From: JACMLC01 sp963720235
GTDB lineage: Bacteria; Acidobacteriota; Blastocatellia; Pyrinomonadales; Pyrinomonadaceae
DNA: 64,000 bases
Reading direction: 5' to 3'
Assembly: GCA_963720235.1 (NCBI GenBank)
Contig: OY970389.1
Location: forward strand, 1,550,001 to 1,614,000
Below, in pieces: positions 9,590 to 18,594 of this stretch; position 1 is the first letter of the stretch, and the number at the start of each line of letters is the position of its first letter. Both the position numbers and the translations under genes were made by a program. The notes under the pieces were generated by a model. That model was not told the origin of the DNA and ran no database searches. It worked only from the letters and a program-made list of their open reading frames with translations.

Positions 9590-10113
9590 GAAACAGGCTC
9601 TACATTTTGACAGGCATGCTTTTGCTCGTCCTTGGGATGTGCTTTACGGCGCAGGCCGCTCCGCCTCATACTTTTCACACGAGCTTGATGCAGGCAGAGT
9701 ATAACGAGCAGGAAAAGTCTGTAGAAATTTCGATACAGGTTTTCGCGCATGACCTTGAACACATTTTGAGCAAGAGAAGCGGCAAACGCATCCGGCTCGA
9801 TAAGACGCCGGATGCGGACAAGCTGACGCTGGCATATCTTGGCGAGGCCGTGAATCTCAAAAACCGCGAGGGACAGCTCAAGACCTTTTCATGGGTCGGG
9901 ATGGAATCGCAGGCCGACGCAGTCTGGCTCTATATCGAAACGAAAATGCCGGAAGGATTGGAAGGCGCGCAGCTGCGCAATCGCATCTTCTTTGACTTGC
10001 TCGATGATCAAGTTAATCTCGTGCACATCAAGTATGAGGGAAAGAAAGCAGACTTAGTCTTCAAGCCCGGTGAAGATTTTAAAGTTATCAATGAAACCAA
10101 GCGCGCTAAATAA
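9586..10113 (+). CDS. DUF6702-like exported protein coupled to the M1 peptidase
   Basis: A 175-residue protein with a signal peptide (MRNRLYILTGMLLLVLGMCF ... AQA). The mature part (HTFHTSLMQAEYNEQEKSVE, ISIQVFAHDLEHIL) resembles DUF6702, a family I recall as frequently adjacent to M1 peptidases in other phyla. It overlaps the peptidase by 4 bp (ATGA), indicating translational coupling. Function is unknown; an accessory role for the peptidase is inference. Confidence 0.65.
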   Translation: MRNRLYILTGMLLLVLGMCFTAQAAPPHTFHTSLMQAEYNEQEKSVEISIQVFAHDLEHILSKRSGKRIRLDKTPDADKLTLAYLGEAVNLKNREGQLKTFSWVGMESQADAVWLYIETKMPEGLEGAQLRNRIFFDLLDDQVNLVHIKYEGKKADLVFKPGEDFKVINETKRAK

Positions 10114-10235
10114 TTTCCGATAGAGAAGTTCTCCCCACTTGTTTGCTCTTCAATCCCCGCAAGAAATCTAAGCTCTCTCCGTTCAAGAAGCGATCTAGCG
10201 GAAGCCTTTGCTCGCCGCGAAAGGAGATGCGAAAC

Positions 10236-11153
10236 ATGAAAAAAGCTTTGATTCCATTGGTCTTAGCCAGCATGAGCTTGCTTGGCGTGACCATCTTTGT
10301 GTCATTCAGCGAAAAGGCTCTGGCACATGTCGGCGCGCCCGCCGCGATGTCTCTGCCGCCTGAGCGGAATGTTATACCCGCGCAGGGATTTGAGATAGAA
10401 GTCCTTGTGAATGGCATATCGTTGCCTGAGTATTACGCGCGCGGGCGGCGATATGTCGAAGCTCTGGAAAATGCGGAGTATGAGTTAAGAATCAGAAATC
10501 CTTTGAGCAGGCGCGTGGCTGTAGCTCTTTCGGTTGATGGACTGAACACGATTGATGCGCGCCGCACCTCTGCCGCGAATGCCAGCAAGTGGGTGATAGA
10601 GCCTTACGGCGCGATTACCATTAGCGGTTGGCAGATGAGTTCCGCGCGCGCGCGCCGTTTCTATTTCACAAACGAGCGCAACTCTTACGGCGCGAAGCTG
10701 GGCCAGACATCTAACTTAGGAGTTATCTCCGCAGTCTTTTTCCGCGAACGTAATCCGGTAGCGGTCGTGACGCCTCCGCGTAGGCCGCGACCTCTGGGAG
10801 GTGAAGACAGCAGCAGCACTGAACGCAGTGAAGCTCCAACGTCCGGCGCGGGTCGAGACGGAAATGAAAACAGAGCGAGCGCGAGACAGAAAAGCGCGGA
10901 GGCTTATCCTGCGCCTGATGATGACTATGCAGCGACGGGCATCGGGCGCAACATGCGACATGATGTGCGATGGGTGAATCTGGATTTGGAAGACCGCCCG
11001 TCAGCCGAAGTCACTCTGCGTTATGAATATCGCGCGGCTCTCGTCAGGCTCGGCATCAGCCCGCGACCTTATCCGTATCAGAATGCAGATACATTGAGAC
11101 GGCGCGAGCGTGCGAGAGGTTTTGAAGACAGGCGTTACAGTCCTGAGCCTTAA
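10236..11153 (+). CDS. Exported protein of unknown function
   Basis: AAGGAG at 10221-10226 supports ATG 10236 (an in-frame ATG at 10227 is too close). The 305-residue product has a signal peptide (MKKALIPLVLASMSLLGVTI ... ALA). Residues about 45-180 form a beta-rich domain (GFEIEVLVNGISLPEYYARG, YELRIRNPLSRRVAVALSVD, IEPYGAITISGWQMS) that may bind a ligand or decorate the surface. The C-terminal 120 residues are Arg/Pro/Ser-rich and probably disordered. I do not recognise a named family. Confidence 0.6.
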   Translation: MKKALIPLVLASMSLLGVTIFVSFSEKALAHVGAPAAMSLPPERNVIPAQGFEIEVLVNGISLPEYYARGRRYVEALENAEYELRIRNPLSRRVAVALSVDGLNTIDARRTSAANASKWVIEPYGAITISGWQMSSARARRFYFTNERNSYGAKLGQTSNLGVISAVFFRERNPVAVVTPPRRPRPLGGEDSSSTERSEAPTSGAGRDGNENRASARQKSAEAYPAPDDDYAATGIGRNMRHDVRWVNLDLEDRPSAEVTLRYEYRAALVRLGISPRPYPYQNADTLRRRERARGFEDRRYSPEP

Positions 11154-11161
11154 AAAGCAAG

Positions 11162-11234
11162 TTTCCCGCAAAGGCGCAAAGACGCAAAGAAAAGACAGGT
11201 TGCTTTCCTTTGCGTCTTTGCGCCTTTGCGGGAA
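11162..11234. terminator. CGCAAAG-family perfect long hairpin, copy 3
   Basis: A 28-bp almost perfect stem: TTTCCCGCAAAGGCGCAAAG plus ACGCAAAG on the left, CTTTGCGTCTTTGCGCC and TTTGCGGGAAA on the right, followed by TTTTTC. It lies between convergent genes (the hypothetical + and the transglycosylase -), so bidirectional transcription termination is likely. It is also the cleanest member of the window-wide repeat family. Confidence 0.75.
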
Positions 11235-11244
11235 ATTTTTCTTC

Positions 11245-12666
11245 TTACTTCCTTCTCAAATCCGCAGTGTAAAGCTGCTGGTAGGCGCGATAGTTTGCCA
11301 TCACGACGAACACATAGCCTTTGGTTTCGGAAAAGCCGACTTCTGCTGCGAGCAGTCCGCCATCACGATGGCCTGAGCGTTTGAGCCAGCGCGCGACATT
11401 GTCTTCGCCGCCGTTATAAGAAGCAATCACGGCTTCGGGCAAATTTGGAAAGAGGTTTGACAACTCCGAGAGATATTCGCTGCCGATGCGAATCGAGACA
11501 GCAGGTTGATAAAGGTCTTCATCCTGCAAGTTATTGATGCCTGCGCGCCGCGCGTATTTCGATGCTGTATCCACGACAAGCTGTAAAAGTCCGCGTGCTG
11601 CGGCGGGCGATTTCGCGCGCTCACGAAAGTTGCTTTCCTGTCGCATGATGGCGAGCAAGAGGCGCGGGTCAATTTTGCGCTTCATGGCCTCGCGCACAAT
11701 CACTTCACGATAGGGCGCGGGATAAAGACTGGCCGAGCGCGAAATATCTGTCTGCGCTTTTGTGACGCGGGCCAAAACTTCGGGGCGGTTCGCAGACTCT
11801 TTGATGGCAAGCAATCTCTGTGTCGCCAGCCAGCCGTGATAGGAATCAGCCCTGTCCGTCATCATCAGATAAGCATTGATGGCTTCCTGCGCCCGCCCGG
11901 CCCGCTCAAGGCTATATGCCTTGAGATATGCAAGCTCCTCTGTCGTGGTCATCGAATCCTTCTGCAATATCCTGCGGCGCAATTCATCAATCGTTTGAAG
12001 AGCATGTGTCCAATCGCTGGCGGCGATGTCGAGCCGGAGGCGCGCAAAGAGCGCGTTGGTGTCCGTAGCCGTGCCGGGAAATCTCTCTCTGGTGCGTGTA
12101 ATCCAGATGATAGCTTCATCCGGCTTTCCGGCTTCGCGCAAAGTGTCTATGACATTCAGATATGCGCCTTCGATTCTCTCGCCCTGCGGATAGAGTTCGG
12201 TGTAAGCGCGATAACGCGTAGCAGCATCCGCCGCGCGGCCCATACGCAGGAGCGCAGTGGCGAGCATGAAAAGTCCTTCGCGTCCTTCCTTCCACTGCGC
12301 AAACTCTCGCGTCAGCCGCTCGTAATATGGAAGCGACTGTTCATAGCCGCGCTCCTGTGCATGCGAGCGGCCCATGCCATACAAAGCCGCCGGAACATTT
12401 GCGTCTGTCGGATAGCGTTCCAAAATCATTTGCCAGTGGACGCGTGCTTCCGCAAACGCGCGGTTCGTCATATAGACATTGGCGCGTCTGAGATGTTCTG
12501 CCGCGCTCAGTTGAAGGAGCTTGCCATCTGCGCCGCGGCCTTCGCGGTCAAGCCTGCGCACATGTGCCAGTTCGTTATCACGTAGCTGCGCGCTCGCCGC
12601 AGGCATCTGCACGGCCAGAGCGTTGGCGGAGTTGAAAAGGAGAAACAGGGAAATAAAAAAGTTCAT
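11245..12666 (-). CDS. Soluble lytic murein transglycosylase (Slt70-type)
   Basis: A 473-residue exported protein: N-terminal hydrophobic signal (MNFFISLFLLFNSANALA), a long TPR-like superhelix (about residues 45-310), then an SLT catalytic domain (about 320-470). The catalytic glutamate lies in LLAIMRQESNF, followed by SPAAARGLLQL and the EAVIASYNGGEDNVARWL motif of the family 1 lytic transglycosylase fold. It cleaves the MurNAc-GlcNAc bond of peptidoglycan with 1,6-anhydro product formation in the periplasm. Start taken at ATG 12666; the SD is weak. Confidence 0.88.
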   Translation of the reverse strand: MNFFISLFLLFNSANALAVQMPAASAQLRDNELAHVRRLDREGRGADGKLLQLSAAEHLRRANVYMTNRAFAEARVHWQMILERYPTDANVPAALYGMGRSHAQERGYEQSLPYYERLTREFAQWKEGREGLFMLATALLRMGRAADAATRYRAYTELYPQGERIEGAYLNVIDTLREAGKPDEAIIWITRTRERFPGTATDTNALFARLRLDIAASDWTHALQTIDELRRRILQKDSMTTTEELAYLKAYSLERAGRAQEAINAYLMMTDRADSYHGWLATQRLLAIKESANRPEVLARVTKAQTDISRSASLYPAPYREVIVREAMKRKIDPRLLLAIMRQESNFRERAKSPAAARGLLQLVVDTASKYARRAGINNLQDEDLYQPAVSIRIGSEYLSELSNLFPNLPEAVIASYNGGEDNVARWLKRSGHRDGGLLAAEVGFSETKGYVFVVMANYRAYQQLYTADLRRK

Positions 12667-12704
12667 AATCTACACTCGATGATTTGCAAAAGCTCACGCA
12701 GCCT

Positions 12705-13154
12705 TCAGATGTTGTTTGATGAAGATGGTGTTGTATCTTCTTCGTCAATGATTTCATAGGAAGAGACAATTTCCGCCGTCGGTCTGAGCGTGGCGGCGAC
12801 GCTGCAATACTTTGTCTCCGATAACTCGATGGCCTGGGCCACAGCTTTTTCAGACAACTTGCGCCCGCGCAGGATGTGCTTGACTTCCATCCTTGTGAAA
12901 CTGCGCGGGTGCTCTGCGCGTCTCTCGCCTCTGACTTCGACGCGATAATCCGTCACCTGCTCGCGCTTCTTGCGCAGGATTGAGACAACATCCACAGCCG
13001 TGCAACTGCCGAGCGCAATCAGCAGCAACTCCACAGGCGTCGCAGCACTCGCGCGCTCATGGTTTGTGTCAAGAACTTGCGCATGCCCGCCCGGACTGAT
13101 GCCGATAAATAAATCGTCGCCCGCAAAATGGATAGTGGCTTTGCTGTCTTCCAT
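12705..13154 (-). CDS. OsmC/Ohr-family peroxiredoxin-like protein
   Basis: A 149-residue OsmC-type protein with both reactive cysteines visible: ALGSCTAVDVVSIL at about residue 50 and ETKYCSVAATLRP at about 115. It reduces organic hydroperoxides in the cytoplasm. The intervening GER..EHPRSFTRMEVKHIL block is typical of the YhfA/OsmC branch. AGGAGG lies 9 bp before the ATG. Confidence 0.88.
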   Translation of the reverse strand: MEDSKATIHFAGDDLFIGISPGGHAQVLDTNHERASAATPVELLLIALGSCTAVDVVSILRKKREQVTDYRVEVRGERRAEHPRSFTRMEVKHILRGRKLSEKAVAQAIELSETKYCSVAATLRPTAEIVSSYEIIDEEDTTPSSSNNI

Positions 13155-13568
13155 CTCGAAAAACCTCCTATTTCTTTAACAGCATATCATTTGAGCACAG
13201 GAAGGTCATTCGTTTGAAACATCTCTTGCGTACACTTTCTCCATACATTCTCTTCGGTTTTGTTAATCAACACAAAAACAGTATGTGAAAAAATGGCAAC
13301 CAAACCGAAGAGTTGCAGAATCGGAGTATCAGCTACTTGAAGGCATGCCGCGAAAGGCATGCGAGCGAGCTTGAGAGCTGAGTAGAAATCGTTACTTTTG
13401 AAAGACTTACAAGCTAAGTCGAGTTACAGCGTAATTGCTCTCCCAATCGCTGAGAAAAGAAATAACTCCCCCCTCAAAAGTTGCACGGCGTCTGAAACAG
13501 GAAGCGCATGCGCAAATGTTTTAGGGTTAATGAAGCAGTTAGTTCTTCATCACTGGAGGGAAGAGAAG
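13155..13568. other. Long structured leader/intergenic region
   Basis: 414 bp without a convincing gene. It holds an 11-bp perfect inverted repeat (CTCTTCGGTTT 13250-13260, AAACCGAAGAG 13302-13312) and, near 13343-13362, two copies of GGCATGC that can pair across a GCGAAA-like loop. An open frame beginning at 13398 just extends the following gene upstream and lacks an SD. No riboswitch class was recognised. Confidence 0.5.
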
Positions 13569-15125
13569 ATGAATAGGTTTAGACAGTTAGTTTCCGTGGC
13601 GTTGGTTTTTGCGCTCGCGGGCATGAGTTTGATGGTGCAGGCACAGAGGCCGTACCGCGTTAATGACAGGCAAGTCAGACAGGTTCTCACTCGCATCGAA
13701 AATCGTTCTGTTAACTTTAGACAGAACTTAGATAACGCGCTCCGCAACGGTCGTTACGGGGCCAATCGAGAAACCAACATCAGTCAAATGGTCAGCGACT
13801 TCGATAGCTCAGTCGCACGCCTGCGAACCAACTTTAACAGTCGCCGCGAGACCAGGCAGGAAGTTGAAGAGGTGCTCAATCTCTCGTTGCCGATTAATAA
13901 CTTTTTGCGTCGCACGACGCTCAATACGCGCACGCAGCAGAACTGGGCCAACATCCGCACAGACCTGACTGAGTTGGCGCGTCTCTACAATATCAACTGG
14001 AATTGGTCTGGGCCATATAATTCGAATGATTCGAACACAGGCGTGGGCGTCGGCGTCGGCACGGCGCGCAATCGCCTGACTGGAACATTTCGTATAGATA
14101 CTTCGCGCAGCGAAGACCCGCGCGAGGCCGCAGAGAGGGCCACACGCAGTTTGCCAGTTCGTGACAGGCAGCGCGCTCTTGATGCTTTGACGGCGCGGCT
14201 TGAATCGCCTGAGAGCATTGCTATTGACCGTCGCGGGCGCAATGTGACCATCGCTTCTTCGCGTGCTCAGCAGATTTCGTTTGACGCTGACGGGCGCGAG
14301 CGCGTTGAGCAGTTGGAGAACGGCAGACAGGTGCGCGTGCGTGCTTCGTTTACTGGAGACCAGTTGAACATCAGCCAGACGGGTGATCGCGGCAATGATT
14401 ACAGCGTCTCCTTTGATCCGATTGATAACGGAGACCGCCTGCGCATCACGCGCCGCATCAGCTCTGACAGGCTCACACAGCCAGTTGTTGTCGAGAGCGT
14501 TTACAACAGAACTTCGGATGTCGCGCAGCTTGATTTATACAACGGCTATCCGAACTATCCGACGACCGGAACCGGAACCGGAACTGTGAACGGCGATTTC
14601 ACTGTGCCGAATGGAACGCAGCTTGTCGCTGTGCTCAATGACAATCTGACGACGAAAGATTCGCGCGAGAATGATCGCTTCACGATGACTGTCAACAGCC
14701 CTTCGCAGTATGAGGGCGCGACCATCGAAGGCTATGTCACGGGCGTGAATCGTTCGGGTCGCGTCACTGGCCGCTCGGAGATGACGCTCAACTTTGAGCG
14801 CATACGTTTCCGCAATGGCGACACATATCGCTTCGCAGGATTTGTCGAGAGCGTACGCACGCCCGGCGGCGAGACTGTGCGCGTGGACAACGAAGGCAAC
14901 GTGCAGGAGAGCGATAGTCGCGGCTCTACAACAGCCAAACGCGCTGCCATCGGCACTGCGGTCGGCGCAATCATCGGAGCCATCGCCGGAGGCGGCAAGG
15001 GCGCAGCCATCGGCGCAGCTATCGGTGCAGGCGCGGGCGCAGGCTCTGTCTATGTGCAAGGCCGTGATGACCTGGAACTCGTGAGCGGCACGGAAGTCGT
15101 CGTGCGCTCAAGCGGCCCCAGATAA
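13569..15125 (+). CDS. Exported protein with C-terminal glycine-zipper segment
   Basis: GGAGGG at 13555-13560 supports ATG 13569. The 518-residue product has a signal peptide (MNRFRQLVSVALVFALAGMS ... VQA). Residues about 30-150 are helical and Arg/Asn-rich, 160-320 are a repetitive beta region, and about 330-430 a beta domain (NGTQLVAVLNDNLTTKDSRE, RFTMTV). Residues about 455-500 form a Gly/Ala zipper (AAIGTAVGAIIGAIAGGGKG, AAIGAAIGAGAGAGS) that can insert in or pack on a membrane. Probably envelope-associated; the function is unknown. Confidence 0.65.
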   Translation: MNRFRQLVSVALVFALAGMSLMVQAQRPYRVNDRQVRQVLTRIENRSVNFRQNLDNALRNGRYGANRETNISQMVSDFDSSVARLRTNFNSRRETRQEVEEVLNLSLPINNFLRRTTLNTRTQQNWANIRTDLTELARLYNINWNWSGPYNSNDSNTGVGVGVGTARNRLTGTFRIDTSRSEDPREAAERATRSLPVRDRQRALDALTARLESPESIAIDRRGRNVTIASSRAQQISFDADGRERVEQLENGRQVRVRASFTGDQLNISQTGDRGNDYSVSFDPIDNGDRLRITRRISSDRLTQPVVVESVYNRTSDVAQLDLYNGYPNYPTTGTGTGTVNGDFTVPNGTQLVAVLNDNLTTKDSRENDRFTMTVNSPSQYEGATIEGYVTGVNRSGRVTGRSEMTLNFERIRFRNGDTYRFAGFVESVRTPGGETVRVDNEGNVQESDSRGSTTAKRAAIGTAVGAIIGAIAGGGKGAAIGAAIGAGAGAGSVYVQGRDDLELVSGTEVVVRSSGPR

Positions 15126-15147
15126 GACAACGGCGATTTAGTCAAAC

Positions 15148-15193
15148 AAAAAAGCGGGAAGGGATTTTATGGAAATCCTTTCCCGCTTTTTTA
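15148..15193 (+). terminator. Rho-independent terminator
   Basis: A near-perfect 20-bp stem (AAAAAAGCGGGAAGGGATTT paired with AAATCCTTTCCCGCTTTTTT, one mismatch) with a 5-nt loop, ending in a T run. It follows the glycine-zipper gene by 22 bp. Confidence 0.9.
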
Positions 15194-15285
15194 TTCTCAA
15201 AAGACTTGCGCCGGACTACATCCAAAATGTTAGGATTTCTCGGAAAGAATTTTGTAAGTGGGAAGAGAGAGCATTTCTTGCTTCG

Positions 15286-15379
15286 CGCACTTTGCATCTT
15301 CCTCTTTGCGTTCTTTGCGGTTAAAGGCTTTTCAAACGCAAAGAACGCAAAGTAAATCACGCAAAGGACGCAAAGAGTT
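15286..15379. repeat. Variant CGCAAAG-family repeat, copy 4
   Basis: CTTTGCGTTCTTTGCGG on the left and CGCAAAGAACGCAAAG plus CGCAAAGGACGCAAAG on the right, with AACGCAAAG units rather than GGCGCAAAG. It precedes the SpoIIE-type gene. Confidence 0.7.
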
Positions 15380-15423
15380 GAATACTTATCTTCTTTATTT
15401 TTTCAAAGGAGTTAGCAACCAAG

Positions 15424-16710
15424 GTGTCCAACGTAACGGTGGCCCTCAAAAATTTACCGGATGATGTGCGTCTCTTGAGGCTTGAAGCTTTAGTTGAGGC
15501 CAGCGAAGCTCTGAACCGCGCTTCGGGTCTGGACGACATCCTGTGCGTTATTCTCAGTTTAGTCTCGACGCAGCTTGATTGCGAACGCGGGACTGCTTTC
15601 CTGCGCGACCGCCGGACAGACAAGCTGCACGCGAGGCAGATGATTGGCTCTGAGCGGATAGAGATTGTGCTTGAGCGCGGCGTCGGCATCGCTGGCTTTG
15701 TCGCAGAGACAGGCGAGAGCGTGCTGCTGAATGATGTGCGGGCCGACCCGCGTTTCGATTCTTCGACGGATGTGCGAACGGGCTTTATGACGAAGACGAT
15801 GCTGTGCGTGCCTCTCAAGAAACCGGAAGGGACGCTGGTCGGTTCTTTGCAAGCCCTCAACGCACGCGCGGGCCGCTTCTCCGAAGCAGACCTTGCATAT
15901 CTTGAATCCTTCGCGGCTCTCGCGGCCATCGCAGTCGAGCGCGAACAACTCGCGCAGGAAGCCGTGCGCGTGCAGATGCTCTCAAACGAACTCAAACTCG
16001 CGCACAAAATTCAGCAAAGACTTCTGCCGCCAGCAGGAAGCATCAGCCTTCCGCCGCCGCTCACTGCATGGGGGACAAGCCAGTCTTGCTATGATGTCGG
16101 CGGCGATGCATATGATGTAGTCATGTTGCCGACAGGCGAATGCGCTTTCTGGGTCGCGGATGTGAGCGGCAAAGGCATCGGCGCGGCATTGTTGATGAGC
16201 ACTTTGCAAACGGAGTTGCGCGCTTTCGTGCGCGCGGAATCAGACCTCGCGCGACTCGCCACCGAACTCAATGCGAGAGTCACGGACGTGGCTCCGCTCG
16301 GAACTTACGCGACGCTCTTTCTCGGAGTCCTCAATACAGAGACGGGCCATCTGCGTTATGTCAACGCGGGACACTTGCCGCCCGTCTGGATGAATCGTCG
16401 GCTTGAGGACGAGAGAAAGTTTGAAGCGAATGGGATGCCTATAGGACTCTTGCCCGGCAGCGAGTATGAAGCGGGTGTGACGATGTTTGCCGGTGGCGAG
16501 CGTTTGGCGATTTTCAGCGACGGTGTGACCGAGGCGGAGAACACAGACGGAGTGCAGTATGAACAGGACGGACTCGCAGACAGCTTTTCTCGCATCAACG
16601 CACGCGATGTCGAGCAGATAGCCAAAGAGTTCTTCACAGACCTAGACCGCTTTCGCATCGGCGCACCCGCCAAAGACGACACGACCTTTCTCGTCATCGG
16701 CCTTGAATAA
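15424..16710 (+). CDS. GAF-domain PP2C/SpoIIE-type serine phosphatase
   Basis: A 428-residue signalling protein. The GAF domain (about residues 25-175; LDCERGTAFLRDRRTDKLHA, GVGIAGFVAETGESVLLNDV) is followed by a short coiled coil (KLAHKIQQRLLPP) and a SpoIIE/RsbU-type phosphatase. Metal ligands are visible in YDVGGDAYDVV, ADVSGKGIGAALLMS, FSDGVTEAEN and KDDTTFLVI. It likely dephosphorylates an anti-anti-sigma factor of a partner-switching pathway in response to a GAF ligand; no such partner is in the window. Start GTG 15424 has AAGGAG about 13 bp upstream. Confidence 0.88.
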   Translation: MSNVTVALKNLPDDVRLLRLEALVEASEALNRASGLDDILCVILSLVSTQLDCERGTAFLRDRRTDKLHARQMIGSERIEIVLERGVGIAGFVAETGESVLLNDVRADPRFDSSTDVRTGFMTKTMLCVPLKKPEGTLVGSLQALNARAGRFSEADLAYLESFAALAAIAVEREQLAQEAVRVQMLSNELKLAHKIQQRLLPPAGSISLPPPLTAWGTSQSCYDVGGDAYDVVMLPTGECAFWVADVSGKGIGAALLMSTLQTELRAFVRAESDLARLATELNARVTDVAPLGTYATLFLGVLNTETGHLRYVNAGHLPPVWMNRRLEDERKFEANGMPIGLLPGSEYEAGVTMFAGGERLAIFSDGVTEAENTDGVQYEQDGLADSFSRINARDVEQIAKEFFTDLDRFRIGAPAKDDTTFLVIGLE

Positions 16711-16726
16711 AAAAATTCAAACAGGA

Positions 16727-17554
16727 ATGAATGACTCGTTGCCGGAAGAGATAGAGGCTTATCGTGACCGCATGTGGCGGCGTGAGCCTGAGTTGCGTGT
16801 GGAGAATGCCTTCGATGCTGAGAGGCTGGTCGAGAGCGTTGGATTTTGTTCAGCCTTGACGGATGCGAGGCGTCCCGGCCCGTCGCTCTACATAGCCGTC
16901 TGTGGACGCCGCGACGCGCACACGCCGCGCCATATGCAGAAAGACCCTGAGGCCAGTCTCGCATGGACAATCAAGGATGAAGTGATGCGAGGCGGGCGCG
17001 TCTATTACGCCAAGCTGGCAAAGGGACGCGCCACTTTCGTCGCGCCGCGTCTTGTGCCGTACTTCAACGCGCTCTGGGGCGCGCCGCGCCGCTCGGAGCG
17101 CGAGAGGCTTTCATCGCATGCGCGCGCAGTGCTCAAGGTCTTGCGCAAGGAATGGGAGATGGCGACCGCAGACCTGCGTAAAGAGTCTGGCATAGAGGAT
17201 CGCAAACAATTCCTGCGCGCGATGGACGAGTTGCAAATGGCTTTAAAAGTCGTGCCTGGAGAAGTCTTATACGAGCCGTGGTTCACATACATCTGGACAC
17301 TCGCGGAAGGTCGTTTCCCGAAAGAGCTTTCCATCCGCGTCAAACGCGAAACGGCCCTGCGCGAAGTGGCGCGAGCGTTTCTTAATGGAGCGGGCATGAC
17401 TCTGCGCGGAGAGTTGGCGAAAGTCGCTGGACTCAGCAGACCGGAAGCGGGCATCGGCAATCGCGCGCTGGTTGATGAAGGCTATGCTGAAAGAATTTCG
17501 GTTGGAGTTTATCGTTTGAAAAAAATGCTGGCAGGCGAGTCTCAACCAGTCTGA
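16727..17554 (+). CDS. AlkZ-related winged-helix protein
   Basis: A 275-residue protein resembling the AlkZ-related family (tandem winged helices related to the YcaQ/AlkZ DNA glycosylases). Blocks include LYIAVCGRRDAHTPRHMQKD, RVYYAKLAKGRATFVAPRLV, a central winged-helix section (LRKEWEMATADLRKESGIED), and EVLYEPWFTYIWTLAEGRFP. The AlkZ catalytic QxQ motif was not seen, so glycosylase activity should not be assumed. It starts 16 bp after the phosphatase stop; a TTG at 16703 would overlap it. Its 3' end overlaps the convergent membrane protein by 13 bp. Confidence 0.6.
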   Translation: MNDSLPEEIEAYRDRMWRREPELRVENAFDAERLVESVGFCSALTDARRPGPSLYIAVCGRRDAHTPRHMQKDPEASLAWTIKDEVMRGGRVYYAKLAKGRATFVAPRLVPYFNALWGAPRRSERERLSSHARAVLKVLRKEWEMATADLRKESGIEDRKQFLRAMDELQMALKVVPGEVLYEPWFTYIWTLAEGRFPKELSIRVKRETALREVARAFLNGAGMTLRGELAKVAGLSRPEAGIGNRALVDEGYAERISVGVYRLKKMLAGESQPV

Positions 17555-18348
17555 GTTTTAGAGGTTGATGCGCTGTCTCCGCCGCGCAACTCTTTTTCAA
17601 TATCTTCACGAACTTCTTGATCTATACGCGCGCTTTCAAGTGCGAGTGGGAGATGCTGTTGTGTCGCGCTGAGGCGTTGGAGTGCGGCGTTTGTTTCCGT
17701 CCAACTCTGGCCGCGACTGGCTGCGGCTTCTATCATTTGCAGGCGCGCCTCTGCTTCAGAGCGGCGTTCCGTTGCCTCTTGCCGCACGCGCTCAAGGCGA
17801 GCTTTGTCGGCTTTGAGTTCTTCCTGCAAAGTCGCGTTGGTCTGGCCTTGATTGTATGTGGTGCGATTGAGCCTTCGCTCGACGAGCAAGAGGTCGCGCC
17901 GCGCGCTGTTGACGACGCGAGAGGCCGTGAGACGCGCGGCCAGTGTCTCGCGGTAGGCATCTGCGAGTAGCAGATTTTGTGCTTCTATTTGTGAGAGCGA
18001 TTGCCGTTCGGCAGTCGTCATCTCGGATGTGAACCATGCCACTTCGTCTGCGGTGATGCCGTCCGTCGCCAGCTTCTCTCTTAATTTTTTCATCCAACTG
18101 CGACGATAAAAGACAAGGAAGAGTGCGACTATCAGGCCCGCGATGGCTCCGACTCCGAGCGAGGCGAGAGACAGAAAGATATAAAGTGCAGCCGCTTCCG
18201 TCGTCGCCGCCGCCAGATAGAGAATCATGAACAGCACAGGGCCGGGCAAGGCAAATAAGATTGGCGCAAGCCATGGCGCATATTTGAGTATGCGGGCCAT
18301 CGCGCGCTCGCTTGCGGTCAGTTTATTGTCGGTCTCTGTTTTGCTCAT
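17542..18348 (-). CDS. Membrane protein with two TM segments and a cytoplasmic coiled coil
   Basis: 268 residues. Two membrane helices near residues 28-52 (APILFALPGPVLFMILYLAA) and 57-82 (FLSLASLGVGAIAGLIVALF), then a long helical Glu/Arg/Gln-rich region (about 95-250) that reads as a coiled coil, with SEMTTAERQSLSQIEAQNLL and QEELKADKARLERVRQEATE. No enzymatic motif. Possibly an envelope scaffold; family not recognised. Confidence 0.65.
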   Translation of the reverse strand: MSKTETDNKLTASERAMARILKYAPWLAPILFALPGPVLFMILYLAAATTEAAALYIFLSLASLGVGAIAGLIVALFLVFYRRSWMKKLREKLATDGITADEVAWFTSEMTTAERQSLSQIEAQNLLLADAYRETLAARLTASRVVNSARRDLLLVERRLNRTTYNQGQTNATLQEELKADKARLERVRQEATERRSEAEARLQMIEAAASRGQSWTETNAALQRLSATQQHLPLALESARIDQEVREDIEKELRGGDSASTSKTQTG

Positions 18349-18594
18349 TCGTGAAAACGTAAATCGCTAAACATGCATCTAATCAAAACATCCGGCGGTT
18401 TGCAAATGCACTGTTAAGACGACGTGGCGCACCGGTTTGATAAAGCTCTCGCGTTCTTGATAGTTAAAATATAACCCGCCACAGAGCATGTTAGCCAGCC
18501 TTGCCTTCGACTTTTTAAGGGCGTTCAATTTTGCTCTACGCGCCCTGTGTATTATGATTCTTGAATCCAACGCCGAAATTTCCGAGGAGAAGCG

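Noticed and set aside
13398..13568. Upstream extension of the glycine-zipper protein
   Set aside because: No SD; the signal peptide and a strong SD start at 13569.
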